The notes under the pieces: model-generated | Databases searched by the model: none | What the model was told of the DNA's origin: nothing | What the model saw: only the letters and a program-made list of their open reading frames with translations | DNA from: Bacillota bacterium | GTDB taxonomy: Bacteria > Bacillota > Clostridia > Clostridiales > Clostridiaceae | Direction of reading: 5' to 3' | Assembly (NCBI GenBank): GCA_021781745.1 | Contig: JAJXWH010000031.1 | Location: 1-62,547 of the forward strand | DNA length: 62,547 bases | Position numbers and translations under genes: made by a program | In this document: positions 42,894 to 52,768 of the stretch, piece after piece | Numbering within the stretch: the stretch's first letter is position 1 | How the letters are laid out: the number at the start of each line of letters is the position of its first letter

Positions 42894-42900
42894 GAATTTA

Positions 42901-43152
42901 TTATACATCAATTTTTGCTATTGATGTTTTCACACTTACACCTTCAATACTTTCAAGCTGCTCTGAAAAATCATTAATTACTTCTTCAGTTTCCCCTGTA
43001 AGAGCTATAGAAATAACTGATAACTCATCTGCAAATGGTATCCCCATTCTTCCTTTAATGCTTCCTCTAAATGATGCAACAACATCATTAAATTCATCTT
43101 GCACTTCTTTTGGGTGCTCTAATATAGCACTAACAACTCCTAACTTTGACAC
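42901..43152 (-). CDS. TM1266-family (iron-only hydrogenase system) regulator-like protein
   Basis: An 83-aa ferredoxin-like/ACT-like fold protein, typified by KLGVVSAILEHPKEVQDEFN, VVASFRGSIKGRMGIPFADE and ISIALTGETEEVINDFSEQL. The family is annotated as a putative regulator of the [FeFe]-hydrogenase maturation system and often lies near hydEFG. No hydrogenase genes are near here. The GTG at 43152 has GGAGG at eight-base spacing; the upstream ATG at 43167 would contain that site and lacks its own. Confidence 0.85.
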   Translation of the reverse strand: MSKLGVVSAILEHPKEVQDEFNDVVASFRGSIKGRMGIPFADELSVISIALTGETEEVINDFSEQLESIEGVSVKTSIAKIDV

Positions 43153-43179
43153 TTTACATTCCTCCATCGTTTTTTAATA

Positions 43180-43220
43180 AAAAAATAAGATCTTCTTATT
43201 TAATGAAGATCCTATTTTTT
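43180..43220 (-). terminator. Intrinsic terminator
   Basis: AAAAAATA and GATCTTC pair with GAAGATC and TATTTTTT; the A/T flanks make it symmetrical. It ends the two-gene unit 43277-45361. Confidence 0.7.
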
Positions 43221-43276
43221 ATATTTTGCTCGAATTTTTATATATTATTCATTAAGTAAAGTACATTTATAGTATT

Positions 43277-44317
43277 TTACTCAAGCTTATTTTTTAACAA
43301 TTTATTATTAACTCTGGAAATAATTCCTTTAGAATATGATTGAATAAAATCTCCTTTGTACTTAATTGATTTATTACTCGTTAATTCTAAAACACTACTA
43401 TCAGCCTTATTAATAATATAAACTTTTCCAGAGTAATCAATAATTATATCATCTCTATCAACCGGTTCTTTAAGATTTAATGAATTCCACTTTCTATTAT
43501 TATCAGATAAAACAGTATAATATATCTTATTAATCTTATTCCCAGATACTTCTCCAAAATATACATTATCATTAACGTCTGCCCCTAATATCTTTGAAGT
43601 TTTAACATTAGGTATTGTTAAATTTCCTTTTGCATTTAGTATTGTAATATTTCCGCCTTCTTCCATTACAGCATTAGTACTGGTGGTAGGAACAACTAGA
43701 CTTCCTAAAACTTTATCGCTTTTAACCTTTTTTAGTTGATTCATTACATTCGCATAATATAAATCATATTTTCCATCGCTTTTCCTTACTTTTATATATA
43801 AACTGTGAGTCAGTGTTGAAAATACAACGTTACTTAATTCATCTTTTGAACTATCAAGCTTGATTCTTACTTTTTTCAAATCAAAATCTGCAAGATCTCT
43901 AGCTTCACCTTTTTTTGCATCAAATGATATTGGTTCAAAATAATATACTCCATTTTCTTTTATCTTTTGAATAACAATCATATTATCTTCATTATTCAGC
44001 CATTTATAAAATGCAACTTCTGCCCCATTATCAATTTCACATTCTTTTTCCTTATCATCATTACTATCTAATATTTTGAGTTTATTGCTGTCTACATAAG
44101 AAACATATCGTCCATCAGAGGATGCTTTAACTTCATTTAATCCATTTTTTATATTAATCTCTGTTTTCTTATCAGCTGCGTTATCATCATCATCAACTCT
44201 TTCAGCCTGTATGCTCAAATCCGATCCTAAATATACTTTATCTACATATAAAAATATAGTTTGTTGGAGCACAAATGCAATCATAAACCACATTAATCTT
44301 CTTTTAATATTTCTCAT
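43277..44317 (-). CDS. Membrane-anchored protein with propeller-like external domain
   Basis: A 346-aa protein. One N-terminal helix (LMWFMIAFVLQQTIFLYV) is followed by an acidic region (ERVDDDDNAADKKTEI) and repeated blade-like strands (SSDGRYVSYVDSNKLKILD, YYFEPISFDAKKG, DGKYDLYYANVM, SGKVYIINKADSSVL). The pattern hints at an external beta-propeller or related all-beta fold, but I cannot name a family. It follows the NAGPA-type gene by 12 nt and may work with it on cell-surface glycans. Confidence 0.6.
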   Translation of the reverse strand: MRNIKRRLMWFMIAFVLQQTIFLYVDKVYLGSDLSIQAERVDDDDNAADKKTEINIKNGLNEVKASSDGRYVSYVDSNKLKILDSNDDKEKECEIDNGAEVAFYKWLNNEDNMIVIQKIKENGVYYFEPISFDAKKGEARDLADFDLKKVRIKLDSSKDELSNVVFSTLTHSLYIKVRKSDGKYDLYYANVMNQLKKVKSDKVLGSLVVPTTSTNAVMEEGGNITILNAKGNLTIPNVKTSKILGADVNDNVYFGEVSGNKINKIYYTVLSDNNRKWNSLNLKEPVDRDDIIIDYSGKVYIINKADSSVLELTSNKSIKYKGDFIQSYSKGIISRVNNKLLKNKLE

Positions 44318-44329
44318 AAATATCCTCCC

Positions 44330-45361
44330 CTACTGTTCCACATAAAACGCTGTTGCAACGGATCTTTCACCATCCCAAGCATTAGGGGAATTTATAACAT
44401 TACCTTTATAATACATTGTTGATGAATATCCTCCGTCAAGGGCCCCTGCGTTAACTGCTCCTCTGCTCATCATAATTTCCTGAACATCATATAGACTTGC
44501 TCCAGGTGCAGTTACCTTTCGTCCATCAATAACTAAAAAAATTACTGTTCCATCTTCTTTTTGACCAACAGCAGTTCTAGGATTAAGGCCTTCTTCCGTT
44601 TTATTTTTTACCTGCCTTACGCCATTAATAATTATGTTAGGTTTTCTAAAACACATTGCTTCCACTACATTTAGTTTTTTAAGCTGCGCAATTGAATGGT
44701 CTCCTACTATTAATTCTCCATCCTTTGTGAAAGCGACCACATTTTCAACTGTGTTTTCATTTACATTTTTTTGCGGATAAACAACTTTTCCACCTGAAAT
44801 TACAAAACCACCAGGCTCAGACCCAGTACCTGCATAGGCTGTTCCATCAGAAGACTTATCTATAAATGATCCCCCATTGACAGCAGCAATTCCACCATGA
44901 TCTTCTGCCATTTCACTTGTTTTTTGCCCCATCTTCCCTAAAAATTTAGTCATAGCAACTTTTATCTTTAAAGGATTTTTAATTTCTAGTATATACCCAT
45001 CAAATCTCTGAGTGTGAATATCATACCTATTAATTTCATTTCCAACTTTATATTTAACATTTACTTTTTTCATATCTTGAAAAACTTCTGAACTATCGTT
45101 ATTTTCATCTATCCCCAGCATTTTATTTAATATAGATTGAGGTATTAAGTCATTTATTAGATATGCATGCCTTGTTGCAAGTACAGTTGAAATTACTGTT
45201 TTTCTTGTATTATCATAAGGTCCTAAAAAAAATACAAGAGGTGTTGTTATAACTAAAAATATAAGCATATCTAATAGACCTCTTAAAAGTACTTTAAAAT
45301 TAGATTTCTTTTGTTTTTTCTTTTTTCTCTTTCTAGGTCTATGGTTAATTTGTTTATCCAT
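44330..45361 (-). CDS. Phosphodiester glycosidase (NAGPA-domain) protein
   Basis: A 343-aa exported/membrane-anchored enzyme. It has a Lys/Arg-rich N terminus, one helix (LLDMLIFLVITTPLVFFLGP) and a C-terminal NAGPA-like domain with GGIAAVNGGSFIDKSSDG, NPRTAVGQKEDGTVIFLVID and GAVNAGALDGGYSSTMYY. This family cleaves GlcNAc-phosphodiester or related bonds and is often tied to exopolysaccharide or wall glycans. AGGAGAGGAATAT precedes the ATG. Confidence 0.85.
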   Translation of the reverse strand: MDKQINHRPRKRKKKKQKKSNFKVLLRGLLDMLIFLVITTPLVFFLGPYDNTRKTVISTVLATRHAYLINDLIPQSILNKMLGIDENNDSSEVFQDMKKVNVKYKVGNEINRYDIHTQRFDGYILEIKNPLKIKVAMTKFLGKMGQKTSEMAEDHGGIAAVNGGSFIDKSSDGTAYAGTGSEPGGFVISGGKVVYPQKNVNENTVENVVAFTKDGELIVGDHSIAQLKKLNVVEAMCFRKPNIIINGVRQVKNKTEEGLNPRTAVGQKEDGTVIFLVIDGRKVTAPGASLYDVQEIMMSRGAVNAGALDGGYSSTMYYKGNVINSPNAWDGERSVATAFYVEQ

Positions 45362-45523
45362 ATATTCCTCTCCTAAAATATTTTATCTATTATACTCATT
45401 ATTTCCTATTATATAGAAAATTATTTACCTATTTCTTACAAAAGAATTAAAAATATATTTTAAAAGAGATATTATATAAATAGATCCTTATTCTCTATCT
45501 AAAAACATCTCTTTATAAATAGT

Positions 45524-46891
45524 TTAAACTAAGTTTCTAAGCCATATTTTTTGTTTATATCTCCTAAATCCCAAGACGAATTTATATACTTCTTCAAATG
45601 TAACCATTGCATATACAAAGTATATTTGCAGCTCGAGCACCATTCCTCCTAAATAAGCAAAAGGAATTCCAACAAGCCACACACCACTTATATCTAACAT
45701 GAGTGCTACCTTTGTATCGCCACCACTTCTTAATATCCCAACTATATTAACCCAATTAAATATTTTAAATGGTAAATAAGTTATGAAAACAATTAAGCAT
45801 TTACTTATGTCAGCGCTTACAGTATCTGATACATTAAACAAAGTAATTAATGGGCTTCTAATTATAAAGCATAGCATTCCCATTATTAAAGCACAGAGAA
45901 ATTGAAGTATAAGAAAGTATTTTGCATGAGTCTTAGCTTCTTCTAATTTGTTAGCTCCTAATTCATTTCCTAAAATAACTGCAGTTGCTGCACTAATTCC
46001 TTGGAATATTACTGTCATTATCTGCTCAACAGTTTGGGTTATTGTTATAGCTGCCACAGCTCCATCTCCCATTCTTCCATATACTAATGAATACATGGTA
46101 ACTCCTAGTCCCCACATAAATTCGTTCAAAATAACTGTAGATACTGTTTTAAAATAAAGCTTTACAAATTTCTTATTAAAAGATAAAAGTTCCTTAAACT
46201 TTGCAGCTGCAGGTCCTCCACCATAATACACTATAGATAGGATACAAATACATTCAATTGACCTAGCAATTAATGTTGCAATTGCCTCTCCCTGAACTCC
46301 GAAAGCTGGAACACCAAAATGTCCAAATATTAAAGTATAGTTTAATAATATCTTAATGAATATTGAAATCAATGTGATAATAACTGGAGCTTTTACCTCA
46401 TTAACACCTCTTAAAAGAGCAACATAAACATTAGTAATTGCTGTAAGAGGATAGCTTATTGCTGCAATTGCTAAATATCCTGCACCAATAGCTATAGTAT
46501 TTTCATTTGGTGTAAAAATGCTCATAACAGCTTTAGGACAAATTAAACTTGGAATTACAAAAAGAATTGAACCAATAATGGCCATTACTAATGACATCCC
46601 AAGTACTCTTCTTATATTTTTAATATCTCTCTTCCCAAAATACTGGGCTGTTAAAATTGATGAACCGCTTACAATCCCAAAAAGAAGCAGCGTAAAAACA
46701 AAAAACACTTTATTTGCAAGCCCAACAGCCGCAATAGAGCTCTGGCCTAAACTACCGATCATTACAGTATCTACAAGGTTTAAACTAGTGTTCAGCAAAG
46801 CCTGTAACGTTATTGGTATGGTTATCGCTATAGCTTTACGTGTAAATTTTTTATCTTCTGCTATATTCTTTAACGTCTTAATTATCATCAT
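45524..46891 (-). CDS. MATE-family multidrug/metabolite efflux protein
   Basis: A 455-aa twelve-helix antiporter. Family marks are ALLNTSLNLVDTVMIGSLGQ, FFVFTLLLFGIVSGSSILTA and, in the second half, NEFMWGLGVTMYSLVYGRMG and GNELGANKLEEAKTHAKYFL. The ATG at 46891 after GAGGTACTAAAGATC is preferred over that at 46927. Substrate unknown. Confidence 0.9.
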   Translation of the reverse strand: MMIIKTLKNIAEDKKFTRKAIAITIPITLQALLNTSLNLVDTVMIGSLGQSSIAAVGLANKVFFVFTLLLFGIVSGSSILTAQYFGKRDIKNIRRVLGMSLVMAIIGSILFVIPSLICPKAVMSIFTPNENTIAIGAGYLAIAAISYPLTAITNVYVALLRGVNEVKAPVIITLISIFIKILLNYTLIFGHFGVPAFGVQGEAIATLIARSIECICILSIVYYGGGPAAAKFKELLSFNKKFVKLYFKTVSTVILNEFMWGLGVTMYSLVYGRMGDGAVAAITITQTVEQIMTVIFQGISAATAVILGNELGANKLEEAKTHAKYFLILQFLCALIMGMLCFIIRSPLITLFNVSDTVSADISKCLIVFITYLPFKIFNWVNIVGILRSGGDTKVALMLDISGVWLVGIPFAYLGGMVLELQIYFVYAMVTFEEVYKFVLGFRRYKQKIWLRNLV

Positions 46892-47269
46892 GATCTTTAG
46901 TACCTCATACATTCTGCTATATATCAAATTCTATTGTAACCTAGTTAAAATGATTATGTCCACTATTAATACCAAGTTTATAATTTAACACAAAATAAAA
47001 GATTAAATTTTAGGTTAAGCTTTCAGTATATACTTTTTAGAATTTCATCATAAATATTCAGTAGCCACTTAATAAAAATAAACTTCCTACTGAATTTTAC
47101 TCTAAAAAACAAAATAAGAAGTTTACACTAATCCTTTATTAAGTTATTAAATTTTTAAATGTGTCATATTCTATATGCTATATTTCCTTATAGCATATAT
47201 ATTATTAAGATTTCTACAAAAGATGCATTTTTAAATATTGACATTGTTTATATAAATAAATCCTCAAAA
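46892..47269. other. 378-nt AT-rich intergenic region
   Basis: No gene is visible. A hairpin (ATATGCTATA with TATAGCATAT, 47173-47198) lies near its downstream edge and may terminate the heptose/glucan operon weakly. The rest should hold the MATE promoter. Confidence 0.5.
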
Positions 47270-49033
47270 CTAACCTAATATTTCTTGTATTTGATTGCAA
47301 ATATTTTCATTCAAAAGTTCTTCTAATGATATTGGAAGTACTAAAGACCAATCCCTTGCATCTAAAACTCCTGGTCTATTAAATCTATACATATGATAAT
47401 CCTGTTTTACTACACCAACTGCTATTAAATAATCTATAATAGAGTCAATACAAAAAACTGCATTAGAAAATACTACACTCTTTATAGCACTTGTAATTAT
47501 TTCTTTGTCACACCTTTCACGAACATGACCATCTAACCCCATGATTTCCCACAGTTTTTCTTTCTCTCCAAAAGTATTTTTATACTCTTTTACTAACCCT
47601 TCTATTTGCCATTCATGTCTGCATACTCGCTTTAATAGTTCCCCTACTGTATTTATATCCATTCTCCACTTAAGTCTTTTTTCATTTAACTTTGATTCTT
47701 CAAAAAGCTGTGGAACTATTTTATCATAATCAAAATTCAAATAATAGCAATAGCTCTTAAACCATGATGCTTCAACAGTTCCTGCTTCATTTTCCCACCA
47801 ATCTGCAAAATTTGAGGTATCATGGTTAGATATTGCTATCATTGTATGAAAATCATAATCCTTAGGCTTTATATACTCATGTGTATTATCCCAGTCTTTT
47901 TCCCAGCGTTGAAAATTAATTATTGGTATACCTAATTCTCTCACTACTGGTGTAAAAAATGTAGTAAAAGGACCAAGGTTTTCTGCACAAAGTGCCATAT
48001 TAGTGCTCTCTGTTATAGTCGTCAGTATTTTCCTCCCTCTTACCTCCCACTCCTCATAGGTGGAAGGATAGAAAAATCCATTCATCCCCATTTTTTCCCA
48101 GTGCTCACTCTTATGAATGCACCAAACTCTAAAAAAAGCTGGCGTATGATCAAGTCTTATAATATTATAAAAATGCTCATTATATTTTAATCTCTTTTTT
48201 ACAAATTCTAAATCATCATCCATAATCTTATCCCAGTTGTATACAGCCTGCTCCCCCCATCTTTGCCCCTTTTCATGGGAAGGTTCTGGAGGCAACCCTG
48301 TAACATAATTCATCATAAAATATTCCCTTTTTGCCCATGTATCTGCACTGTCCCTCCTTACCATATAAAAAAGATCTCCCATAATCTCTACATTCTTTGA
48401 ATTAGCATATTCTTTTACTTGAGCAAACTGCATATAAAGCTGCCATTGTAACCATTTATAAAACATTACTTTGCTATTATGCTTTTCGCAAAAGGCTTCA
48501 AGAACAATAGATTCACGGTCTCTATATGTCTCATCCCATTCTTCCCATTTTTCAAAGGAATATTCCTGTTTTAAAGTCATAAACAAAGCATAATCTTGTA
48601 ACCAATAAATATTTTCACTTTGAAAACTAATGAACTCTTCATCATCTATAGGACTTAGTTTACAAAAGGTTTTATATAACAGTTCCATTTTTGCTACTTT
48701 TACTGCATAATCTACATATCTTTTTCCAGCAGGATATAATTCCTTCATTTCCTCTATTTCTGCAGATATTAGTTCCATTGGAACACCAATTAGCCTATCT
48801 AATGCGATATATACAGAATCAAGTGCAAAAAGACTGAACGGTGCATATATAGAGTTATAACTATCATTCATAGGTAAAAGTTGCAATATTTTATTTCCAG
48901 TCTTCTCACACCAATCCACTGCTAATTTCAAATCTTCGAAATCTCCTATTCCTACACTACGATTGGAATAAAGTGAAAATAATGGAATAAGAACCCCTGT
49001 ACTTTTAGTTAAATTTTGTTTGTTGTTTGGCAT
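47270..49033 (-). CDS. GH77 4-alpha-glucanotransferase-like protein, copy 1
   Basis: A 587-aa amylomaltase-like protein. It keeps GDLFYMVRRDSADTWAKREY, GQRWGEQAVYNW, the catalytic Asp in IIRLDHTPAFFRVW, acid/base Glu in CAENLG and Asp in SNHDTSNFADWW. The N-terminal domain starts GVLIPLFSLYSNRSVGIGDF, as in DpeB-like proteins. The family breaks and reforms alpha-1,4-glucan linkages. It overlaps the upstream paralogue by 25 nt, and its own site is GGAGGGGACAGA. It is the last gene of the cluster. Confidence 0.85.
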   Translation of the reverse strand: MPNNKQNLTKSTGVLIPLFSLYSNRSVGIGDFEDLKLAVDWCEKTGNKILQLLPMNDSYNSIYAPFSLFALDSVYIALDRLIGVPMELISAEIEEMKELYPAGKRYVDYAVKVAKMELLYKTFCKLSPIDDEEFISFQSENIYWLQDYALFMTLKQEYSFEKWEEWDETYRDRESIVLEAFCEKHNSKVMFYKWLQWQLYMQFAQVKEYANSKNVEIMGDLFYMVRRDSADTWAKREYFMMNYVTGLPPEPSHEKGQRWGEQAVYNWDKIMDDDLEFVKKRLKYNEHFYNIIRLDHTPAFFRVWCIHKSEHWEKMGMNGFFYPSTYEEWEVRGRKILTTITESTNMALCAENLGPFTTFFTPVVRELGIPIINFQRWEKDWDNTHEYIKPKDYDFHTMIAISNHDTSNFADWWENEAGTVEASWFKSYCYYLNFDYDKIVPQLFEESKLNEKRLKWRMDINTVGELLKRVCRHEWQIEGLVKEYKNTFGEKEKLWEIMGLDGHVRERCDKEIITSAIKSVVFSNAVFCIDSIIDYLIAVGVVKQDYHMYRFNRPGVLDARDWSLVLPISLEELLNENICNQIQEILG

Positions 49034-50847
49034 TCTGTCCCCTCCATAATTCCCTTTACATAATCACATAAATTCTTTTCTAAAAGTTCCTCTAGTTTTA
49101 TAGGTAATGCTAATGTCCAATTTCTTCCCTTTTCTGTTCCTGGCACATTAAGTCTATAATTCTGATAGTCTTGATTTATTATCCCAAGCAGGCATAAATA
49201 ATCTATTATAGAACATATAGACCACACAGCATTTGACCTTTGCATTGTTTTTATAGCAGCTGCAATAATTTCTTTATCACACTTTTCCCTCATAGGTCCA
49301 TCTAACTTCATAATTCCCCATAGCTTTTCTTTTTCATTAAAAGAATTTTCATAATCATGTATAAACTCTTCTACATCCTCCCTGTCTTTCCCTAACCTAT
49401 TTAATAATTCCTCTGAAGAATTTACAGAATCCAGCCATCGTAATTTTTTATTGTTGCTATCATCTTTGCGGAACAACTTTTCTTTTATTTCTTCATAATT
49501 TAAATTATACTTATCACATAGCTTCATAACTTGTGGGACATCCATAGTTCCCCCTTCATTTTCCCACCAATCAGCCCAATTTGAAGTATCATGATTTGAT
49601 AAAACTATTACTGTGATATAGTTATACTCCTCTGGAAGTATAAAATTATGCCTAATATCCCAATCTTTTTCCCATCGCTGAAAACTTATAGGAGGAATTC
49701 CTAATTCCCTTATTATATGAGTATAGTGTAAACATAATGGAGCAAGATTTTCTGCACAAATCAACATACTTGAACTGTCTTGCATAGTTACTAATAATTT
49801 TTTTCCTTGTTCTTCCCATTTATCATTTTCTGTTGGATAAAAGAAGCCATTTATGCCTTGATTTTCTGCTGGTTCATACCTTGAAATGCACCACATTCTA
49901 AAGACTGCTGAAGCAGTATCAAGACGAATAATATGATAAAAATTTTCATTGTATTTAATCCTCTGTTTAATTAATTCATAATCATCTTTTATAATTGTTT
50001 CCCAATTATATATTGGCTGATCCCCCCATCTCTGCCCTTTTGGACATGTATGTTCTGGAGGCAAGCCAGGTACAAGATCTAACCTAAAGTATTCTCTATG
50101 ACTCCATACATCTGCACTGTCTCTGGATACCACATAAAATAAATCTCCCATAATTAAAATTTTTTTTGAATCAGCATATGCCTTTACGTCTTTAAGCTGC
50201 TCATATAACTGCCACTGTACCCACTTAAAAAACAATATTCTACTGTGATTTTCTTTACAAAATTTTTCTAATGCATCTTCATTTCTATCTCTATAATGAG
50301 GCTCCCAATCTTCCCATCGTTCTTGAGAATAGTCATATTTTAATGATGTATATATAGAATACTCATCAATCCAGTATTTATTTTCTTCCATAAAGTGCAT
50401 AAATTCTTTGGAATTTATAGATTCTAACTTTATGAAAACTTCGTACAATAGATTAATTTTTGCATGCTTAACTTCATAATCTATATATCCTCTTCCTGTT
50501 AGAAAAGTTTTCTTTATATTCTCCATACCATATTCTATTAAATGAAAAGGTACTCCCTTAAGTTTATCTAGGGCAATATATATAGGATCCAATGCAAACA
50601 AACTAAATGTAGAGTATGGAGAATTATAATAATCATTTATTGGCATAACCTGAAGTATTGTATTTCCAGTTTTTTCACACCAATCAACCATTAATTTTAA
50701 ATCCTCTAAATCTCCAATTCCAGAACTTCTATCAGAAAATATGCTAAACAATGGAATCAATACTCCTATTCTTTTTTCACTCCCTATTTTCATCCACTTA
50801 TCTTTTGAATAAGTGTTTTTCATTTCCTCTCTTATAAACTGCTTCAT
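49009..50847 (-). CDS. GH77 4-alpha-glucanotransferase-like protein, copy 2
   Basis: A 612-aa paralogue of the downstream gene, with the same segments (GDLFYVVSRDSADVWSHREY, GQRWGDQPIYNWE, CAENLAPL, SNHDTSNWADWW). The nucleophile Asp remains in IIRLDTASAVFRMW, but the next residue, His in R-x-D-H, is Thr. It has a short extra N-terminal arm. Divergence at the active-site rim suggests a different acceptor or donor. The ATG overlaps the stop of gmhA (ATGA). Confidence 0.83.
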   Translation of the reverse strand: MKQFIREEMKNTYSKDKWMKIGSEKRIGVLIPLFSIFSDRSSGIGDLEDLKLMVDWCEKTGNTILQVMPINDYYNSPYSTFSLFALDPIYIALDKLKGVPFHLIEYGMENIKKTFLTGRGYIDYEVKHAKINLLYEVFIKLESINSKEFMHFMEENKYWIDEYSIYTSLKYDYSQERWEDWEPHYRDRNEDALEKFCKENHSRILFFKWVQWQLYEQLKDVKAYADSKKILIMGDLFYVVSRDSADVWSHREYFRLDLVPGLPPEHTCPKGQRWGDQPIYNWETIIKDDYELIKQRIKYNENFYHIIRLDTASAVFRMWCISRYEPAENQGINGFFYPTENDKWEEQGKKLLVTMQDSSSMLICAENLAPLCLHYTHIIRELGIPPISFQRWEKDWDIRHNFILPEEYNYITVIVLSNHDTSNWADWWENEGGTMDVPQVMKLCDKYNLNYEEIKEKLFRKDDSNNKKLRWLDSVNSSEELLNRLGKDREDVEEFIHDYENSFNEKEKLWGIMKLDGPMREKCDKEIIAAAIKTMQRSNAVWSICSIIDYLCLLGIINQDYQNYRLNVPGTEKGRNWTLALPIKLEELLEKNLCDYVKGIMEGTECQTTNKI

Positions 50848-51443
50848 AGTGCAATTTCCTCTACTTGAATATAATCACTCTCCAAATAATCCTTCAATAT
50901 TTTCATCATCATATGATCTAGAACCATATGAATATCCTCCACCTTCTGCATATCATTAATAGGTACATGGATATAATACTTTGCACATTTCTTTAATTCA
51001 CCTCCATCATAACCTATTAATACTATGGTTTCCACTCCATATTCATTAGCATATTTAACGGCCTGTACTACATTTTCAGAATTCCCACTTCCAGAAATTC
51101 CTATAACAATATCCTTTTCAGTAAGATAGTTTTGAAGTTGAAATTTAAACACTTGACTATAATTCATATCATTTGAGATAGCTGTTAAAGACGGAATATT
51201 ATCATTTAAGCATATAAACTTAAACTTTTTTGAAAGCTTCTCGCTTACTCCTTTGTTAAAATCTACAACAAAGTGAGATGCTGTTGAAGCACTTCCTCCA
51301 TTACCAAATATATATATGCAACCTCCCCTTTGGTTTACCTCAACTAGTTTCTTCATAACAGCATTTATTTGATATTTGTCCACCTTCTTCATAACTTCAG
51401 TTAATTCATTAAAATATTCATCAATATTACTTAAAAAATTCAT
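50844..51443 (-). CDS. gmhA: Sedoheptulose-7-phosphate isomerase (GmhA-like)
   Basis: A 199-aa SIS-domain protein. GNGGSASTASHFVVDFNKGV and ISGSGNSENVVQAVKYANEY are the substrate-phosphate sites, with the later VEDIHMVLDHMM helix typical of GmhA. It turns sedoheptulose 7-phosphate into D-glycero-D-manno-heptose 7-phosphate, the first step of nucleotide-heptose synthesis. AGGAGGTATTAAT precedes the ATG. It lies next to the HddC/GmhB fusion. Confidence 0.9.
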   Translation of the reverse strand: MNFLSNIDEYFNELTEVMKKVDKYQINAVMKKLVEVNQRGGCIYIFGNGGSASTASHFVVDFNKGVSEKLSKKFKFICLNDNIPSLTAISNDMNYSQVFKFQLQNYLTEKDIVIGISGSGNSENVVQAVKYANEYGVETIVLIGYDGGELKKCAKYYIHVPINDMQKVEDIHMVLDHMMMKILKDYLESDYIQVEEIAL

Positions 51444-51459
51444 ATTAATACCTCCTAAA

Positions 51460-52761
51460 TTAATTTTCTATAATTTTATTTATTGCTTCTAATAAATTAA
51501 TACCATAAAAGTCAGGTTTAACCTGAAATTTATTATCTCTTCCCCCTTCACCTGTGGAGAGAAGAATCGTTTTTAAATTGGCATTTCTACCTGTTTGAAT
51601 ATCCACTGTTGTATCTCCTATAAAGTACGAGCTGGATAAATCTATATTATATTTTTCAGCTGCCTTTTTTATTAAACCAATAGCTGGTTTTCTGCAGTTA
51701 CAGGAAATTTTATAATTTTTATTCTCCTCTGGATAACCTTTATCAGGATGATGTGGACAATAAAAGATATCATCTACATAAACCCCTTTTTCACCTAAAA
51801 CAGTCTCTAACTTTTTATGGATTTCTTCTAATTCATTAATTGTACATAGATTTCTAGCAACTACTGGCTGATTAGTTATTATTATACTAATGTATTCTGA
51901 ATTATTTATAAGCTTGAGCCCCTCGATGACATTAGCTTCTAGTTCTAATTGTTCTGGTTTATATACAAGCCCCACAAATTTATTTATTGTTCCATCCCTA
52001 TCAATAAAAATAGCCTTTTGTTTAGAGGATAAATTTCTATCATTTATAATTCCCTTTTCCAGGTGCTTTTGTACAAGTTCATACCTATCAGGTGTTCCCA
52101 TATCTTTTATATATTCTGTTGTTCTATAAGCATATATTTTTTTCTCTATAATCAGCTTAGATATTATATCTTTCTCCAAATCCTGCTTCTTATCTTCTAG
52201 TACATACTCTACCAATGTCTTTTTAAAAATAAATATCCCTGCATTGACACAGTTGCTATAGAAAAAATCTCTTTTTTCATTCTTTCTTATTATTCCCTCT
52301 ACCATTTCATCTTTACCAACCATTAATACATCACTATCATAAGGATGACTATTAGGGTGAACAGTTAATGTTCCAATGCCATTATTTGCTCTATGAAAAT
52401 CAATAAATCTATCAATATTAAGATCAAAAACAACATCTCCATAGGCTAATATGAAATCCTCTGTTAACTTGTCCTTAATATAATACAACGCTCCTCCAGT
52501 ACCTAATGGTTTATTTTCTTCAAAGTATTCAATGTTTACTCCAAAATCTATGCCATCGCCAAAGTATTCTTTAATTTTAAAGCCCAGATGGCCTATTACG
52601 AGAATAATATTTATAATTCCATAACTTTTTAAGTTTTCTATTTGATATTCTAAAACCGGCTTTCCTTTTAGAAGTATCATTGGCTTAGGAATTTCCTTTG
52701 TATAATTCCCCAAACGAGTTCCCATTCCACCTGCTAAAATTACTGCTTTCATGTCCTTCAT
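51460..52761 (-). CDS. Fused heptose-1-phosphate nucleotidyltransferase (HddC-like) and GmhB-like phosphatase
   Basis: A 433-aa two-domain enzyme. Residues about 4-230 are a nucleotidyltransferase (VILAGGMGTRLG, KPMILLKGKPVLEYQ, LAYGDVVFDLN). Residues about 245-433 are a HAD-IIIA phosphatase like GmhB (IFIDRDGTINKFVG, IIITNQPVVARN, CNCRKPAIGL, SYFIGDTTVDIQTGRNANL, with the Cys/His zinc loop YCPHHPD). Together they would dephosphorylate heptose-1,7-bisphosphate and attach a nucleotide. The fusion links two steps that are separate in most bacteria. Confidence 0.88.
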   Translation of the reverse strand: MKDMKAVILAGGMGTRLGNYTKEIPKPMILLKGKPVLEYQIENLKSYGIINIILVIGHLGFKIKEYFGDGIDFGVNIEYFEENKPLGTGGALYYIKDKLTEDFILAYGDVVFDLNIDRFIDFHRANNGIGTLTVHPNSHPYDSDVLMVGKDEMVEGIIRKNEKRDFFYSNCVNAGIFIFKKTLVEYVLEDKKQDLEKDIISKLIIEKKIYAYRTTEYIKDMGTPDRYELVQKHLEKGIINDRNLSSKQKAIFIDRDGTINKFVGLVYKPEQLELEANVIEGLKLINNSEYISIIITNQPVVARNLCTINELEEIHKKLETVLGEKGVYVDDIFYCPHHPDKGYPEENKNYKISCNCRKPAIGLIKKAAEKYNIDLSSSYFIGDTTVDIQTGRNANLKTILLSTGEGGRDNKFQVKPDFYGINLLEAINKIIEN

Positions 52762-52768
52762 CCCTCTC

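Noticed and set aside
46518..46988. 156-aa plus-strand frame opposite the MATE gene
   Set aside because: Antisense shadow of the transporter with no independent coding signals.
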